Assembly (NCBI RefSeq): GCF_964355755.1 | Contig: NC_092672.1 | Location: 20,024,501-20,088,500 of the forward strand | Length of the DNA: 64,000 nt | Origin: Antedon mediterranea | Lineage: Eukaryota; Echinodermata; Crinoidea; Comatulida; Antedonidae | Reading direction: 5' to 3' | Shown here: positions 10,324 through 22,101 of the stretch, in pieces | How the letters are laid out: every line of letters starts with the position of its first letter | Numbering within the stretch: position 1 is the stretch's first letter | Notes under the pieces: model-generated | Database searches by the model: none | The model's input: the letters and a program-made list of their open reading frames with translations, nothing else | Told to the model about the DNA's origin: nothing | Position numbers and translations under genes: made by a program

Positions 10324-10391
10324 TGTAAAAAAATCAGTAATAAGTCTAGAATAATCAGTAAGCGTATGAAAAATTACCCACACTTACGCTG

Positions 10392-10399
10392 TTTTTATA
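10392..10399 (-). promoter_or_regulatory. TATA box of the PolB gene
   Basis: The minus strand reads TATAAAAA about 70 bp upstream of the PolB exon 1 ATG at 10323. Transcription starting some 25-30 bp downstream would begin near 10365. That excludes the ATG at 10383 and supports the chosen start. Confidence 0.5.
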
Positions 10400-10695
10400 C
10401 CATCCCATGACACTAATTAAATTTAATAATTTATGCAAACAAAGGTACTTGGAACTTCCTTTAGGAAATGTGTCCGCTATTAAGATTGGTCAAACAGCCC
10501 TTACATAATTAGGAAGATCCTCCCACAACAGTGACCATTAGCATTTAGCCTTCGACCAAACGGAAAACATGGACACAGGAAACACCTTAATTAAAACAAC
10601 AAAGGAAAAAATTGAGAGATGTAGTGAAAGGACAAATCAAAAATACGCGCCAGAAAAATAATTTATTATACCTAAACGGGAAGCACTGAAAGCAA

Positions 10696-10863
10696 TTAAA
10701 AGGAAACAACTGGTTGTTTAATCAAACGCTCCATTTTCAGCAAAAATTCTCTCTCCACCTCGTCTACGTACGTAAATATACAACTTGTAGGCCTTTTACT
10801 CCTCTCGACTCCTTCAACTATACCGGCGGGGATAACCTCTTCGACCCCCCGTGTAACGATCAT
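10696..10863 (-). CDS. 55-residue accessory ORF overlapping the SIM ORF
   Basis: Runs from ATG 10863-10861 to TAA 10698-10696 on the minus strand. Its start overlaps the preceding stop as ATGA, an arrangement used for termination-reinitiation. The product is charged, with a helical C-terminal stretch (VEREFLLKMERLIK). No family is recognised. It may form one accessory gene with the preceding ORF if a frameshift lies between them. Confidence 0.3.
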   Translation of the reverse strand: MIVTRGVEEVIPAGIVEGVERSKRPTSCIFTYVDEVEREFLLKMERLIKQPVVSF

Positions 10864-10958
10864 CTATCACTGCCTGGAACAACAGTCTCCTCATCATCGC
10901 TAATTATTATAACATTATCTGCACAACTCCCTTGCGAAAAATATATACTTTCAGACAT
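10860..10958 (-). CDS. 32-residue accessory ORF with a SUMO-interacting motif
   Basis: A short minus-strand ORF from ATG 10958-10956 to TGA 10862-10860. It contains VIIISDDEE, a textbook SUMO-interacting motif of a hydrophobic core followed by acidic residues. The TGA overlaps the ATG of the next ORF (ATGA). It lies upstream of PolB on the same strand. It may be the N-terminal half of a frameshifted or spliced accessory protein, or a chance ORF; a longer plus-strand frame overlaps it (10714-11016) but shows no recognisable features. Confidence 0.35.
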   Translation of the reverse strand: MSESIYFSQGSCADNVIIISDDEETVVPGSDR

Positions 10959-11128
10959 AATGAAATACTGTAAAGAGATACTCTACGCAAAAATAGACAA
11001 AACAACTGGAAAATAGTACAACAATAGCCGCTTCACTTTGTTTCACCGTCTTAAATCGTAAATAAAGTAATGACGTCACTCACCACGTACCAGAACATCG
11101 CGCCGAAAAATAATAAATAAGAGACAAA

Positions 11129-11850
11129 GAAACACCTGGCGGAAATTACATATCTATTGCGAAACTACCAGGAAATACACCAAGGCCAGCTTTGGGCTGA
11201 AGTACCAGGAAATGAACGACCTTCATTAGAAACATCTGGTGGAAATTATATAACTATTACGTAACTACCAGGAAATACACCAAGGCCAACCTTGGGCTGA
11301 AGTACCAGGAAATGAACGACCTTCATTAGAAACATCTGGTGGAAATTATATAACTATTATGTAACTACCAGGAAATACACCAAGGCCAACTTTGGGCTGA
11401 AGTACCAGGAAATGAACGACCTTCATTAGAAACATCTGGTGGAAATTACATTCGTCCTTTAAAGTTGCAGGCTCAAAAATATGGAACAATTTACCAGTTA
11501 ATATTAAATCGGCCCCAACAGTTACGTCCTGTAAGGCTAGATACAAAGCTCATTCCTTTTCATAAAAAACTGACATGTATTATATTTAATTAAGTTTCTC
11601 TTTTTGTATATTTTGATTAAGACAGGACCACGATGTAAAACAGATACACTGTTATCTGATTGTTTTATCCTGTATAAATATATTATTTATTATTATTATT
11701 ATTATTACGTAACCACCAGGAAATACACCAAGGTCAACCTTGGGTTGAAGTACCAGGACATGAATGACCTTCATTAGAAACATCTGGTGGAAATTACATA
11801 ACTATTGCGCAACCACCATGAAATACCCCAAGGTCAACTTTGGGCTAAAG
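11129..11850 (+). repeat. 100-bp tandem repeat array at the right flank of the viral element
   Basis: Copies start near 11129, 11229, 11329 and 11429, then resume from about 11707 to 11850 after an inserted LINE end. The unit holds AACATCTGGTGGAAATTA, two CCAGGAAAT motifs and ACCAAGGCCAACCTTGGG, which contains a small hairpin (AAGGCCAACCTT). Polinton termini often contain repeats, so this could lie near the element end, but no terminal inverted repeat can be checked because the left end is missing. Confidence 0.8.
11451..11706 (+). mobile_element. LINE 3' fragment inserted in the tandem array
   Basis: In-frame codons from 11455 to the TAA at 11563-11565 encode the typical C-terminus of CR1-like LINE reverse-transcriptase ORFs, with SFKVAGSKIWNNLP as the marker. 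About 120 bp of 3' UTR follows, ending in a (TTA)n tail up to 11706. The tandem repeat resumes right after the tail, so this is a severely 5'-truncated retrotransposition. Confidence 0.65.
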
Positions 11851-11965
11851 TACCTCTTTTACTACTGTCACTTATCATTCCAGCTTTTACTTTAATGGGT
11901 CCCACAAGGTTTCTCAGATTCAAGTCAGATTCAGCAGATAAATCATTCAAGTATTTGGGTATAAG

Positions 11966-13043
11966 GCCCTGTTCAGACCCATGGCGTTATACCGTTTTAG
12001 CGTACAACGTTACTATCAAGGTCACGTTACAAACCGCAGAGAAAAAAACGAGGTGTTCAGACCCATAGCGTACGATTATCGTTACAACGGAAGTACGTCA
12101 TTCAGGTTGTTTCTAGTTGCATATTCATGTGCTCTTACCCACGTGTTTTCATCATTATTTCCACTGTATATAGGCCTAGATCTCAGCCCTACAATTATGA
12201 CAAAATTTGCCGTAAATAAAACATACCTCAGCATTTATTTAAGAAAAATATAGTAAAGCCAAATTTCTGTTTCTATTGTTTTTATTTTGTTTGTAGTAAA
12301 AAACATTTTCCCCAGGCTCTTGTGTTACGAAAATAAAGCAGGCCTCGTAATGATGAAGAAAAAAATGATTGTGATTAGTCTATCCAGTCCAGTCAAAGAT
12401 ATATATTCTTTGGTCCAGTCGGTTGAAAATAACCCTTAACTTGCTAATAAAAGGGACAGCTCCCCTTGTTTGTTTACTGATTTTTTTAGGAGTTAGGGGG
12501 TTTTCAGCATTAAACTTGTCCAGTCTAGTCTGCCTTGTATGAATGAGTGACTTGATGTCCCAGGCTAGTTTTTAGCTTGAATGAAATGCGTGAATGGCTC
12601 TAGGCCTAGCTAGGCCTAAAAGCGGATGGGATCGTAGTCCCTATGTTTAAATACAAGGTGCATGTATTTATGTCATTTGTTAGAAAATATAATGGTAATC
12701 AGTTGATAGTAGTTTGTAGCCTTTGTAACAGTTGTATTTGTAGTGTAGTTAGGCCTTATTTATTCTGGCCTTTTTGTTATTGAAATCCATCTCACACATT
12801 GACGATACAAAAGATGTCAGCCTAGGTCAAACCTTGTTTCGCGTCATAACAGGAAACGTTCTGATTGGATACAACGTTGACTTACAGTAGCGTCGTACGC
12901 TAAAACGGTACTATCAACCGTTTTCCACTACAACGCTACAACCGTTGTACGACGCGTTGTACGCTAATCCCCAACTGTTCAGACACACATTCTTTTAGCG
13001 TCGTACGCTAAAACGGTCTAACGCCATGGGTCTGAACAGGGCC
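11966..13043. mobile_element. Non-autonomous PIF/Harbinger-like element (MITE)
   Basis: Terminal inverted repeats of about 45 bp start GGCCCTGTTCAGACCCATGG at the left and in reverse complement at the right, with two mismatches. They are flanked by TAA on both sides (11963-11965 and 13044-13046), the 3-bp target typical of PIF/Harbinger. Inside, shortened versions of the terminal sequence recur near 12055-12090 and 12890-13010 (ACGCTAAAACGGT and TACAACG motifs). No transposase frame is seen over the 1078 bp. Confidence 0.75.
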
Positions 13044-13046
13044 TAA

Positions 13047-16000
13047 GCATACCTGTTACCCTGTTACATACTAAAAGGAAAATAATATGTGTTACTAAAG
13101 TCACGTATCCATGGTGATTGTGATGACAGGCCCAGACTCTATACTATACCTGATATTACTATACTATCTGAATTAAATATTCAGCCAGTGTGCAAAAACT
13201 TCTGGATACTATTTAAGTTGATTATCAATGAAGCATTCCTATAATGCTAACACCTTTTTAATGTTTATATTATATAATGCTTTTTTTTATATACACATTA
13301 TTATACATGGATAAAACATGCAATTGATTTAACATGTTAAATTGATTATTCTAATTACAATTTTTGTTGTAGTGTGTAGTATTGATAAAATTGTTAGATT
13401 TTTGGTAGGCATGTTATTATGCATAGAAATCTTTTGAATTGCAATAAATAAACACATGACCTTTGTGTACGACAATTAAAAAAAGCATTATAGTGAACAA
13501 AAACTATGATGCCAAGTTGGTGCTCTTGGCAGAAATTTGTTTAAAGATTGTTGTATTTTCTTGAGAAATCAGTAGATCAGAAATATTTAAAAAACAATAA
13601 ATAAAATGAAGTTGCAACAATTTGAATATCATTTATTAGTAGGAATGTACAAAAGCCCTAAACTCATACTTACAGTGAGAGCTCACACATTTCATTTTAC
13701 ATACACATGCACTTGAAAATGAAAGTTACACAATGATGACACATTATCTTCAAAACAAATGTAAATGTACTTTACATTAATTGTTTCTCCACTTAACTGT
13801 TTTCCTAGTCACATATTATCATTTATTATATGGGACTGTTTTGTACTACAATTCTTTATGCTGTTATCAAAATGACTTTATACTATACTGCAATATTTAC
13901 ATTGATCTTCTGTTCTGGTAAAGTAGACCCTATCATAGAGGCTTACACTATGTATATCAAGGTCTACTCGCCCTAATTTGGCCAAAATTTTCGGCCAACA
14001 TTTTCGGCCGCTATAAATGTATTGGCCACGAAACATTAATTACATTACTCAAAATTTGCGCCACCTTAATTCTGTAGTATTTGTCCATAGTATTTCAAGA
14101 ACGAATTCTGCTCATTATAATATTTTTAATTCATTTCCACGTCTGTTCATAATTTGCCTCCAAATGTTAAAGATAGTCTAGTTTTTTCCCTTTCTTCATT
14201 TATATATTCACTTAAGAAAAACTTGCCTCAAATACCTGTCTGAACTCAATGAAATGTGAAATGTTATTTTAAACTGTTTTTCTGTATTTAAGTTTATTTA
14301 ATTTTTACACTTTAGGGGTGTCATACTTGATTTCATCGTTCACACCAACAGTGGATTGAATGTAATGTTTAAATATTATCTACTCAACAAAAATATATTC
14401 CATTTGTATAATGTATAGTAATAAATTAATAAACCTTACATTATGCTTTCTTTGCGAATCTAAATACCTTATAAAGTATGAATACACATGTGGTTGATAA
14501 CCACAATAAAATAAAATATAGATAAATTGGCCAGACATGACATACATGTTCTTTTAATTCTAATTGGTACACATACTGGCCCACATCTTTCTGTTTCACT
14601 ACACCATACTGGTCCTGCCAGTTGAATCTATTTCTACAGAGCAATCTCACTATTTAAACAAATTCCGAAACTTATTTAAAAGGTGAGATTCTATGGTGTT
14701 TTCTGTCTGCAAATAACTTTCTGAATTCCAATAATTCAGACAACAATGAATAAAAATAAACAAGAAATAATTGTTACTGTAAAAAAAGACTTTCTGAGAT
14801 AACAGTTTTAATTATTGTTCTTTCTTCATTAAATGATATTTTCTAAATTGATATTCTATTTAATAATTTAAGAAATAAAGATTTATTATCAATTATTTTT
14901 GTTTAAAAATCAGTAGTAAACATTTTGTGTAACATAAATATAGTTTAAATTACTATAGACTATAGTACTATGCATATTCTTAGTGGCATTACTCCCTAAG
15001 GTTGGAGTGACCCACTCATACCCACAAACATTTCAGTGAACAAAAAATGTATAATTTTCCATGAGCCTTCGTTGTACAGCAGCAGCCGACAAACGTACAC
15101 ACTAATCAAACAATTGTCATCTATATACACCCCATTCGGCAAAAATATTTACCATAGAGAAAGGATTGTTTTGACCATTATTCAATGATATATATGATGG
15201 TAATTATACTTGGCCTCTATGTTGACAGCCAAAACACAGTTATTGTTTATTGAACATAGGTCTTACAAACTAATGTCTGCATACTGTACATATCTCAAAG
15301 ACCCTCTGTGGGCATGCCCAGTTTGAGTTTACAAATTCCCATTTAGACTTTCTTACCAGACGTGCTTTGGGGTGTGCTCATGCCCAGTTTGTGTTTCTAA
15401 ATACCCATTTTTTCAGCCTCAGTAATCTATTATAAGCTTCCGCATGGCTAATGCTTCCGTTCTCTTGAATGTAACTGCCTAAAGGACTGGTGCGAAAATT
15501 ATTGTTTACTTTTGAAAATTAACTTTTTTATTTCTTTTATTTACTGAAGTATAAAAAATGTTGATGGGATAAGCAATGATTATGGAACATACAGCACTTT
15601 ATTTGTTTATTGGTATACTCCTGGTGAGCATGGTCTACTATGAAAGTTTTAGCCTCAGTGAATATTATTCACATCCTATACACAATATATTGAACTTTTT
15701 GTCTTCAATGTTCATCAAAATAATATATTAATATCAGATTATTTATTTTTGTTTTAAATTAGTTATATAGGATTTATATAATTTTTTATTAGATAATTGT
15801 TAGTTGCATTAAATTTGTTTGAAATGTCAGTATGTATACATATGAATAAATAATGTTTATTATTTCTTTTATAATTACTGTATAAAGTCTTATTTCCAGT
15901 GATTGTTTTTGTTATATCCTTGAAATAAAAAGAATATAACATTTTTTTTGGTGTAAATTTTAATCATTTTAATAAGTCAATTCAATAAATATAAAACACA

Positions 16001-16080
16001 AATAATAAAGATGTAATAAAATCTATTAAAATGTATAAATTTTAATATTTTTTACATTGATATGATTTGTTTGGCATCAG
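13047..16080. other. AT-rich non-coding stretch
   Basis: I see no supported gene. Two short related segments around GGGCATGCCCAGTTTG (near 15310) and GTGCTCATGCCCAGTTTG (near 15375) suggest a local duplication. The rest is AT-rich sequence without a recognisable element. Confidence 0.5.
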
Positions 16081-16094
16081 CCAAACCTTCACCC

Positions 16095-18279
16095 CTCCTA
16101 ACGGGGTTTTATTTCCACAATATTTAGGCCTCTGGACCTTATATCTTACATACAAATCATACGATAATATTTTCTGGTTGGGTTACAAAATAATATTTTC
16201 TATTTTCGTAAGCTAAATAAACAAAATTTGCTAAATCTTGGACTACTCTAGTGTTGCACATTAAAAAATAAAACTTATTTAAACAAGGGAACGTGTGATA
16301 AAAATTAGGAATATATAAGTTTCTGAGTTCGGAATAATATGGACAGACTAACATAAAATGAAATTCGTCTTCAATAGAATTCATATTGCATAATTTAGAT
16401 AAACGGTTTTGTAGTGGGATTTTGTTCCATCTTCCCTTTTCTATTTCCAAATCTAACACTCCTAAACGAAATTTTGTGAATATATTTTTACGTTTCCAAT
16501 CTTTTAAGTGTAACAAATGATAACTTATTTCAATTTTCGTTTTAAAATACTTAAAATATTTTAGTTTTGAATGTAAAGAAAATTGTTCAGAATATTTTTG
16601 TTTTTCTAAATCAATCAGTCGTAATTTAAATTCTTTAATAAATAATTTCTTGTCTTCAATCATTTGATTGTACCAAACATAACCAAAGCCGGTTGAACAA
16701 AGTAAATGTTTTACCTGACTAGCCCAACAATATTCATTTCTGTTAATTTTTCTTAACTGAAAACTGTAACATTTAAAAATAAATCTATTTTTATCCATGT
16801 CAATAATATGCAACCAAAAACGAATAATTGAAATTAAACAATCGACATGCAAGGAAACTCTGCCTAATTCTGTAGTTACGGCTGCGCTAGGGGCACTTTT
16901 TCCAATGTTCAAAATAAACCTCGCAAAACGCGTGTGGAAATTATTAATAATTATTTGGTTAGAAAACCCCCATATTTCACTGCCGTAAATTAAAATTGGT
17001 AATATTTTTGTGTCAAAAATATAATTCCATGTATTTTCTGGTAAATATTTCATATTTCGACTAATAAAAGATTTAACGGAAAATAACGCGTTGTTTGCTT
17101 TTTGACAATTATACTCAAGTGCTTTGTTCCACTGGCCATTTGAACTAAATACCACTCCTAAATAATTATAAGTCGTAACAACCTCCATTTGAATATTCCT
17201 GTAATACCATTTTTCAAAATATTTTAGTTTCCCACCCTTTTTAAATACCATTATTTTTGATTTATTTATGTTTACACTGAGACCCCATGTGTCACAAAAA
17301 TGTTCGAGTTTATTTATTACAATTTGTAAGCCCCTTACCGTATCTCCAAATAATACTAAGTCATCAGCGTATAATAAATGATTGATAAAGCTGTCTTCAA
17401 CTTGTATTTTGTCGCTATCTCTACTCTGATTTAGATCATAACTTAAATCATTCATAAATATGTTGAAAAGTAAAGAGGATAAAGGTGAACCTTGTTGTAT
17501 TCCAATAGAACAGTCAAATGGAAATGTCACTTTGTTACCAATTTTTACATGTGCAGACAAATTGTTATACATAGACTGAATTATATTGTACATATATATA
17601 CCATTTACACCTATTAGTTTTAATTTAAGTAAAAGAAAACTATGATTTATACTATCGAAGTCACGCTTGAGATCAATGAAACAGCAGAATACCCTACCTC
17701 GTTTTTTACTTAAATATTTTGCAATGATACTATTTAAAATAAAAATATTGTCGAATGTGCGAAAACCCTTACGAAAACCTGCTTGCTCTTGATAAATAAT
17801 GTTGTTATTTTCAGTGAAGTGGTCTAATCTTGATTTAAGGATGTGTAACAAAATTTTGCCAAGTATCGGAATAAGAGCAATGCCTCTGTAATTTTCTGGC
17901 TTATTCTTTTTGCCCTTTTTGTAAATAGGAATTATCATGCTCGTCGCCCATTGTGTTGGGAATTGGCCCAACTGAAAAATTGAATTAAAAATAAGTTTTA
18001 AATTATCAAATAATAAATTGGGTGCATTTAAGATATATTCTAAAAACATACCATCCATACCAGGAGATTTTCCTGATTTCTGCATTTTCAATGCTTGTTT
18101 GATTTCACCCAAGTCAATTTCTGAATTGAGGTTATCGTTTTCGTTAACAATGTTATGTACTATTTCGTCTGTAACTTTGTTAACTGGCTCGGGGGTTCAA
18201 ACAGTGATTGGAAATGATCTCGCCATTCGTTAATTGTTATTTCAGAAGTTATTGTTTGTTTATGAGTTTTTAATTTTGA
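16095..18279 (-). mobile_element. 5'-truncated non-LTR retrotransposon with target-site duplication
   Basis: Flanked by CCAAACCTTCACCC (16081-16094) and CCAAAACCTTCACCC (18280-18294), a 14-15 bp target-site duplication differing by one A. The minus-strand body carries reverse transcriptase and a short 3' UTR of about 60 bp, and ends near GTTAGGAG without a long poly-A tail. The 5' end falls in an FWSKL-type segment before the RT domain, so the endonuclease is missing. A short 3' UTR and RT of this style suggest an RTE-like or related clade, not assigned with confidence. Confidence 0.8.
16157..18112 (-). pseudogene. LINE reverse-transcriptase ORF, 5'-truncated and frameshifted
   Basis: 651 codons remain open from the first usable ATG. 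RT landmarks: KSPGMDG, IYKKGKKNKPENYRGIAL, motif A FIDLKRDFDS (the usual Ala before FD is Asp), GIQQGSPLSSLLFN and motif C LLYADDLVLF. A C-terminal His/Cys region (EDEFHFMLVCPYY) follows. Upstream, in-frame coding resumes with EWRDHFQSLFE after a one-base frameshift near the CCCCC run at about 18190. With no endonuclease and a frameshift it is a dead copy, although much of the RT remains intact. Confidence 0.85.
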
Positions 18280-18294
18280 CCAAAACCTTCACCC

Positions 18295-19080
18295 ACTTTA
18301 AAGACAGGCTTGAGCTATCCAGTGAGGTATGAAAATGGTCATGGTATTTCTACAAACTGTCCATTTGATCTAACAAATTAAAAAAATGAAAACATGTTTA
18401 TACATATATCTGTTATGTGGTTCAAAAAGATGTCTAAAATTTATCTATTTTAGTCGTGTGCAACGTGACTCTACAGCTCACTATGTTGGTCGGTCGGTGA
18501 ACACTAACTCAAATTTGCGCACACGACTGCAGCCATGTATATGACCTTGTTTTTTTATCAGATTAAACTCAACATTAATATTGTTCAGGGAAAATTTTCA
18601 TTTAAAAATTTTGTTTAGCAATATTGCTAATCAAACTGATTTTTAAGTCGAGAAACATAGTTTTGTATAGTATTTTTTGCTACACAATTTTCAAAATGTG
18701 TAGCAATAAGGTTGTTTTGTATAGCTTTTTGCTATGCTACACTGGCGAAAATGTTCCCTGGAAACAATCAATGTTTAGACTAATGTGTGTACGTCAAACC
18801 TCTTAAAACGGACAATGTTTTGTTGGTACACTAACAAATCTTTCTTTAGAATAGTGCAGGCCATTATCTCTGATAATATAAAATAATAGATTTGCATTAC
18901 ATACAAAATAATAACCATGTGCAAGGCTTCCAATTGAAATGAAAGTACCAAAGCAATCGATAAAATAGGATATGCTACACTCACAATAACTTGTACTAGC
19001 TAATGCCACCATCACACCATAGAGCAATGAACTATTTCTTTGTTCTATGATCGCACAAAGGATAATTTAAATATATTGAA
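18295..19080. other. Non-coding stretch between two LINEs
   Basis: Contains the short repeat at 18451-18550 described separately. Minus-strand frames near 18803-19027 stay open for about 70 codons but resemble nothing I recognise. Confidence 0.4.
18451..18550 (+). repeat. Short dispersed repeat with inverted ends (copy 1)
   Basis: Starts TAGTCGTGTGCAA and has GCGCACACGACTGCAG near its end, so the arms can pair. A GGTCGGTCGG core lies between them. A second diverged copy is at 43618-43728 in the same orientation. This looks like a small MITE or SINE-like family. Confidence 0.55.
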
Positions 19081-21662
19081 TTCCTCATTTTTGGAGATTT
19101 CAACCTGCCCGAAATTAATTGGAGTAGCAACCCTTATTCTGCTCCAGCTCAGTCCATGGGAGAACACTTACTTGATGTATTGCTTTCTAGCTGTGGCCTA
19201 TTTCAATGCAATACGTACTGTACAAGAATGGATAAAATGCTTGATCTTGTTATTTGTAGTAAAAACATTTCCGACAAAGTCTATACTGCCAACGATATTT
19301 TTTTATCTGACCACTCATCTTTGAGAATTGATTTCCGTTTAAATTTTGATGTTAAATGTAGTAATGATAATTTGAATCGTAAAAGTATAATTTACAATTT
19401 TAAAGCACTTGATGTCAATAATCTATGTAATACTCTTAACTGTGTTCCATGGAGTGTCTTAATTGATTTTGAAGGTGATTTAAATGAAGCTTTGGATATG
19501 TTTTATAATTTGTTAAATGCTGCCGTCAATGACACAGTGCCTAAAATTAGAAAGCGCAGAAAGCTTCCTCCGTGGTTTGACAATGAGTTGAGAAGTGCGC
19601 TTCAACTCAAAGAAAAGTATTATAGATATCTGAAAAAAAATAATAATCGGTTAGCCCAAAGTAATTTCAAATTTGCTCGCGCGTCTTTTAAAAAAATGTG
19701 CAATAAAAAGTACAAAGATTACTTGGACTCTTTGGCTAAGCAAATTGTCACTAACAGTAAAAGATTCTGGAGCTGGATGAAAACTAAATACAAGTCAAAT
19801 AATCTTCCTTCTGTCATGAGTCACGATAACATTTCATTCCAGTCTAATTATGATAAAGCTACCACATTTAATTCTTATTTTCATTCTTTTTTCAGTGAGC
19901 CTTCTCCGGATGTTCCCCGGTACTATCCAGGTCTTCCTGACTATGCGGTGGATAACTTAAGTTCTCTGTCTGTGAATCAGCATTCTGTGGAAAAGGCACT
20001 TAGTAACATTGATATCAATAAAGCTACTGGCATTGATCAGATTAGTAACGTTGTCTTAAAGGGTGCCTCCTCCTCACTCTCTTATCCGCTTTGCAAATTG
20101 TTTCAGCTATCTATTAATTCTGGGGTTTTTCCTTCATCTTGGAAACACGCTAATATTGTCCCAATTCACAAGAGTGGTCCCAAAAAACTAATCTGTAACT
20201 ATCGTCCTATTTCGTTATTGCCTACTATGTCTAAGATTTTTTAGCGCATTGTGCATGATGGTTTGTCATCACATGTTGCTAATGCTTTAAGTCCTAGGCA
20301 GCATGGTTTTGTCTCTGGGAGATCATGTCAAACCAACCTCGCACTGCTTCTTGCTACATCATACGATGCAATTAACAGCAAGAAGCAGTGCGATGTGATT
20401 TACACTGATTTCTCTAAGGCTTTTGATTCCGTTTCCCATGATTTGCTTATTTTTAAACTTTCTAAATTTGGTTTATCCGGTTCACTGTTAAGTTGGTTTA
20501 AAAGCTATTTAACTAATAGACAACAGCGTGTTGTCATTGGGGGAGAGGCATCTGATTGGCTCCCTGTGTTATCGGGCGTTCCGCAGGGCTCGATCCTGGG
20601 CCCGCTTTTGTTTAATTTATTTATCAACGATCTTCCTTTAAAATTTAATCATTCCGAGTCTCTTTTATTTGCTGACGATCTGAAATTGTTTAAAGTGATT
20701 ACCACTCCACAGGATGCTTTTTCACTTCAGGAGGATCTGGATGGTCTCGTGGAATGGACGGAGAAGTGGGGGATAAAACTTAATGCTAATAAATGCAAAT
20801 ATTTATCTATAACACTTAAAAAAAGGCCTGTGCTCTTCAATTATAATCTGAGTGGACATGATCTTGAGATGGTTTATGTATGGAAAGACTTAGGTATTTT
20901 TATTGATAGTAAATTAAATTTTTGTTCACATATTAATCATGTGTTGTCAAAAGCTAATAGAATGATGGGCTTAATATGGAGAAATTGTAGGTTTATGAAC
21001 GACGGCAGGGCACTTTTATCTTTATACAAATCTATTATACGTCCTCACCTTGAATATTGTTCCGCAATTTTCAATTCAATTTCTCCATGTCAGGCCCGTC
21101 GAATCGACACTGTTCAACGGAAGTTTGTTCGATTCCTGTCTTATAACTGTGTTAATTTTGCCTTTTCCATTGATTCTGTCAGCAATCGTCGAACGATATC
21201 TGATATGGTTTTTTTATATAATATTTTAAATTCTAAATATGACTGTTCATTAATTTCACTATTTAGTTTAAATGTTCCTGGTCGTACACGAAATAGACAT
21301 TTATTGCATATTCCTTTTAGCCGTGTCGACTGTACTAAGAGGGGACTTTTCCATAGACTACCTTATACATTTAATAATCTAAATAGCAATCATATCGATA
21401 TTTTTAATGATAGACTTGGTTATTTTAAGAGGACGATGATATGTTCACTTCTTGAACAGTCTGCATAACCTGTTTTAATTGAAATTATTTATGGCATGCC
21501 AATCTATGTTTTATATATATATATACAGTATATATTTTATCTGTATTTTATTGTTAACCGTTTTTGATGTTGTATTGCTTTATGTTTCAAACCTGTTAGT
21601 GGCGGTATTTATCGCTGTTGGTTTTGATTGAATAAAATAAAATAAAATAAAAATAAAAATAA
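19081..21662 (+). mobile_element. 5'-truncated CR1/L2-like LINE
   Basis: Begins inside the endonuclease domain (GDFNLPEINW at about 19096) and runs through RT to a 3' UTR ending in (AAAATA)n-type repeats at about 21627-21662. Microsatellite tails of this kind, not poly-A, fit the CR1/L2 group. The 5' boundary is approximate, because an in-frame stop lies just upstream near 19060. Confidence 0.8.
19084..21468 (+). pseudogene. LINE ORF2 with one premature stop
   Basis: Endonuclease end (GDFN, SDHSS) followed by RT: NYRPISLLP, motif A DFSKAFDSVSHD, GVPQGSILGPLLFN and LLFADDLKLF. A single TAG at 20242-20244 interrupts an otherwise continuous frame at SKIF*RIVH; downstream codons stay in the same frame to the TAA at 21466-21468. 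A single nonsense change implies modest age. The 5' truncation makes it inactive regardless. Confidence 0.88.
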
Positions 21663-22002
21663 ACATGCCCCTGAAAGTAAAAGTTTGTACACCAAACCAA
21701 TCCAGTAGTTTAATATTTAAACAATATTAAATAAAAAAAAAGTTAATTAATTTAAATACCAGGCAACAACATTTTTATGTAAAAACTGGAATAATAATAA
21801 AAATGTATACAAAAGTAGAAATAAAATTTAAAAAAGCTAATTTGATAGTATTTGTGTGCATTGCGTATATGATCACACACACAGCAAATACAAGTTACAA
21901 ATTGAATTTGAAAATTGACACTTAATGGATGTATAATTATATAAAATATTAATTAACCAATAAATATGTAAAAGATGTAACTTGTATGATTTTATATTTT
22001 AG

Positions 22003-22101
22003 GGTGGAGAATCAGCTTTGCATTGGGCAGCTAAGGCAGGTCACTCAGCCTGCTGTAACCTGCTGGTTGATGCAGGGTCAGACATCAATATCCAAGACAT
22101 A
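22003..22101 (+). CDS. Ankyrin-repeat exon 1 of the visible host gene
   Basis: Exactly 99 bp (33 codons) between TTTTAG and GTAAGT. It encodes one canonical ankyrin repeat with ALHWAAKAGHSACCNLLVDAG. Phase 0 at both ends. The repeat starts GGES where the consensus has xGxTPLH. Earlier exons presumably lie upstream, outside what I could recognise. Confidence 0.8.

Noticed and set aside
10324-10383. In-frame upstream ATG at 10383 extending PolB exon 1
   Set aside because: It lies only about 10 bp below the TATA box, probably before the transcription start; the ATG at 10323 fits better.
10714-11016. 100-codon plus-strand frame
   Set aside because: Overlaps the minus-strand ORFs carrying the SUMO-interacting motif, and no recognisable features are seen; chance frame more likely.
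18803-19027. Minus-strand 74-codon frame with hydrophobic composition
   Set aside because: No family resemblance, no splice or promoter context; within chance for AT-rich DNA.
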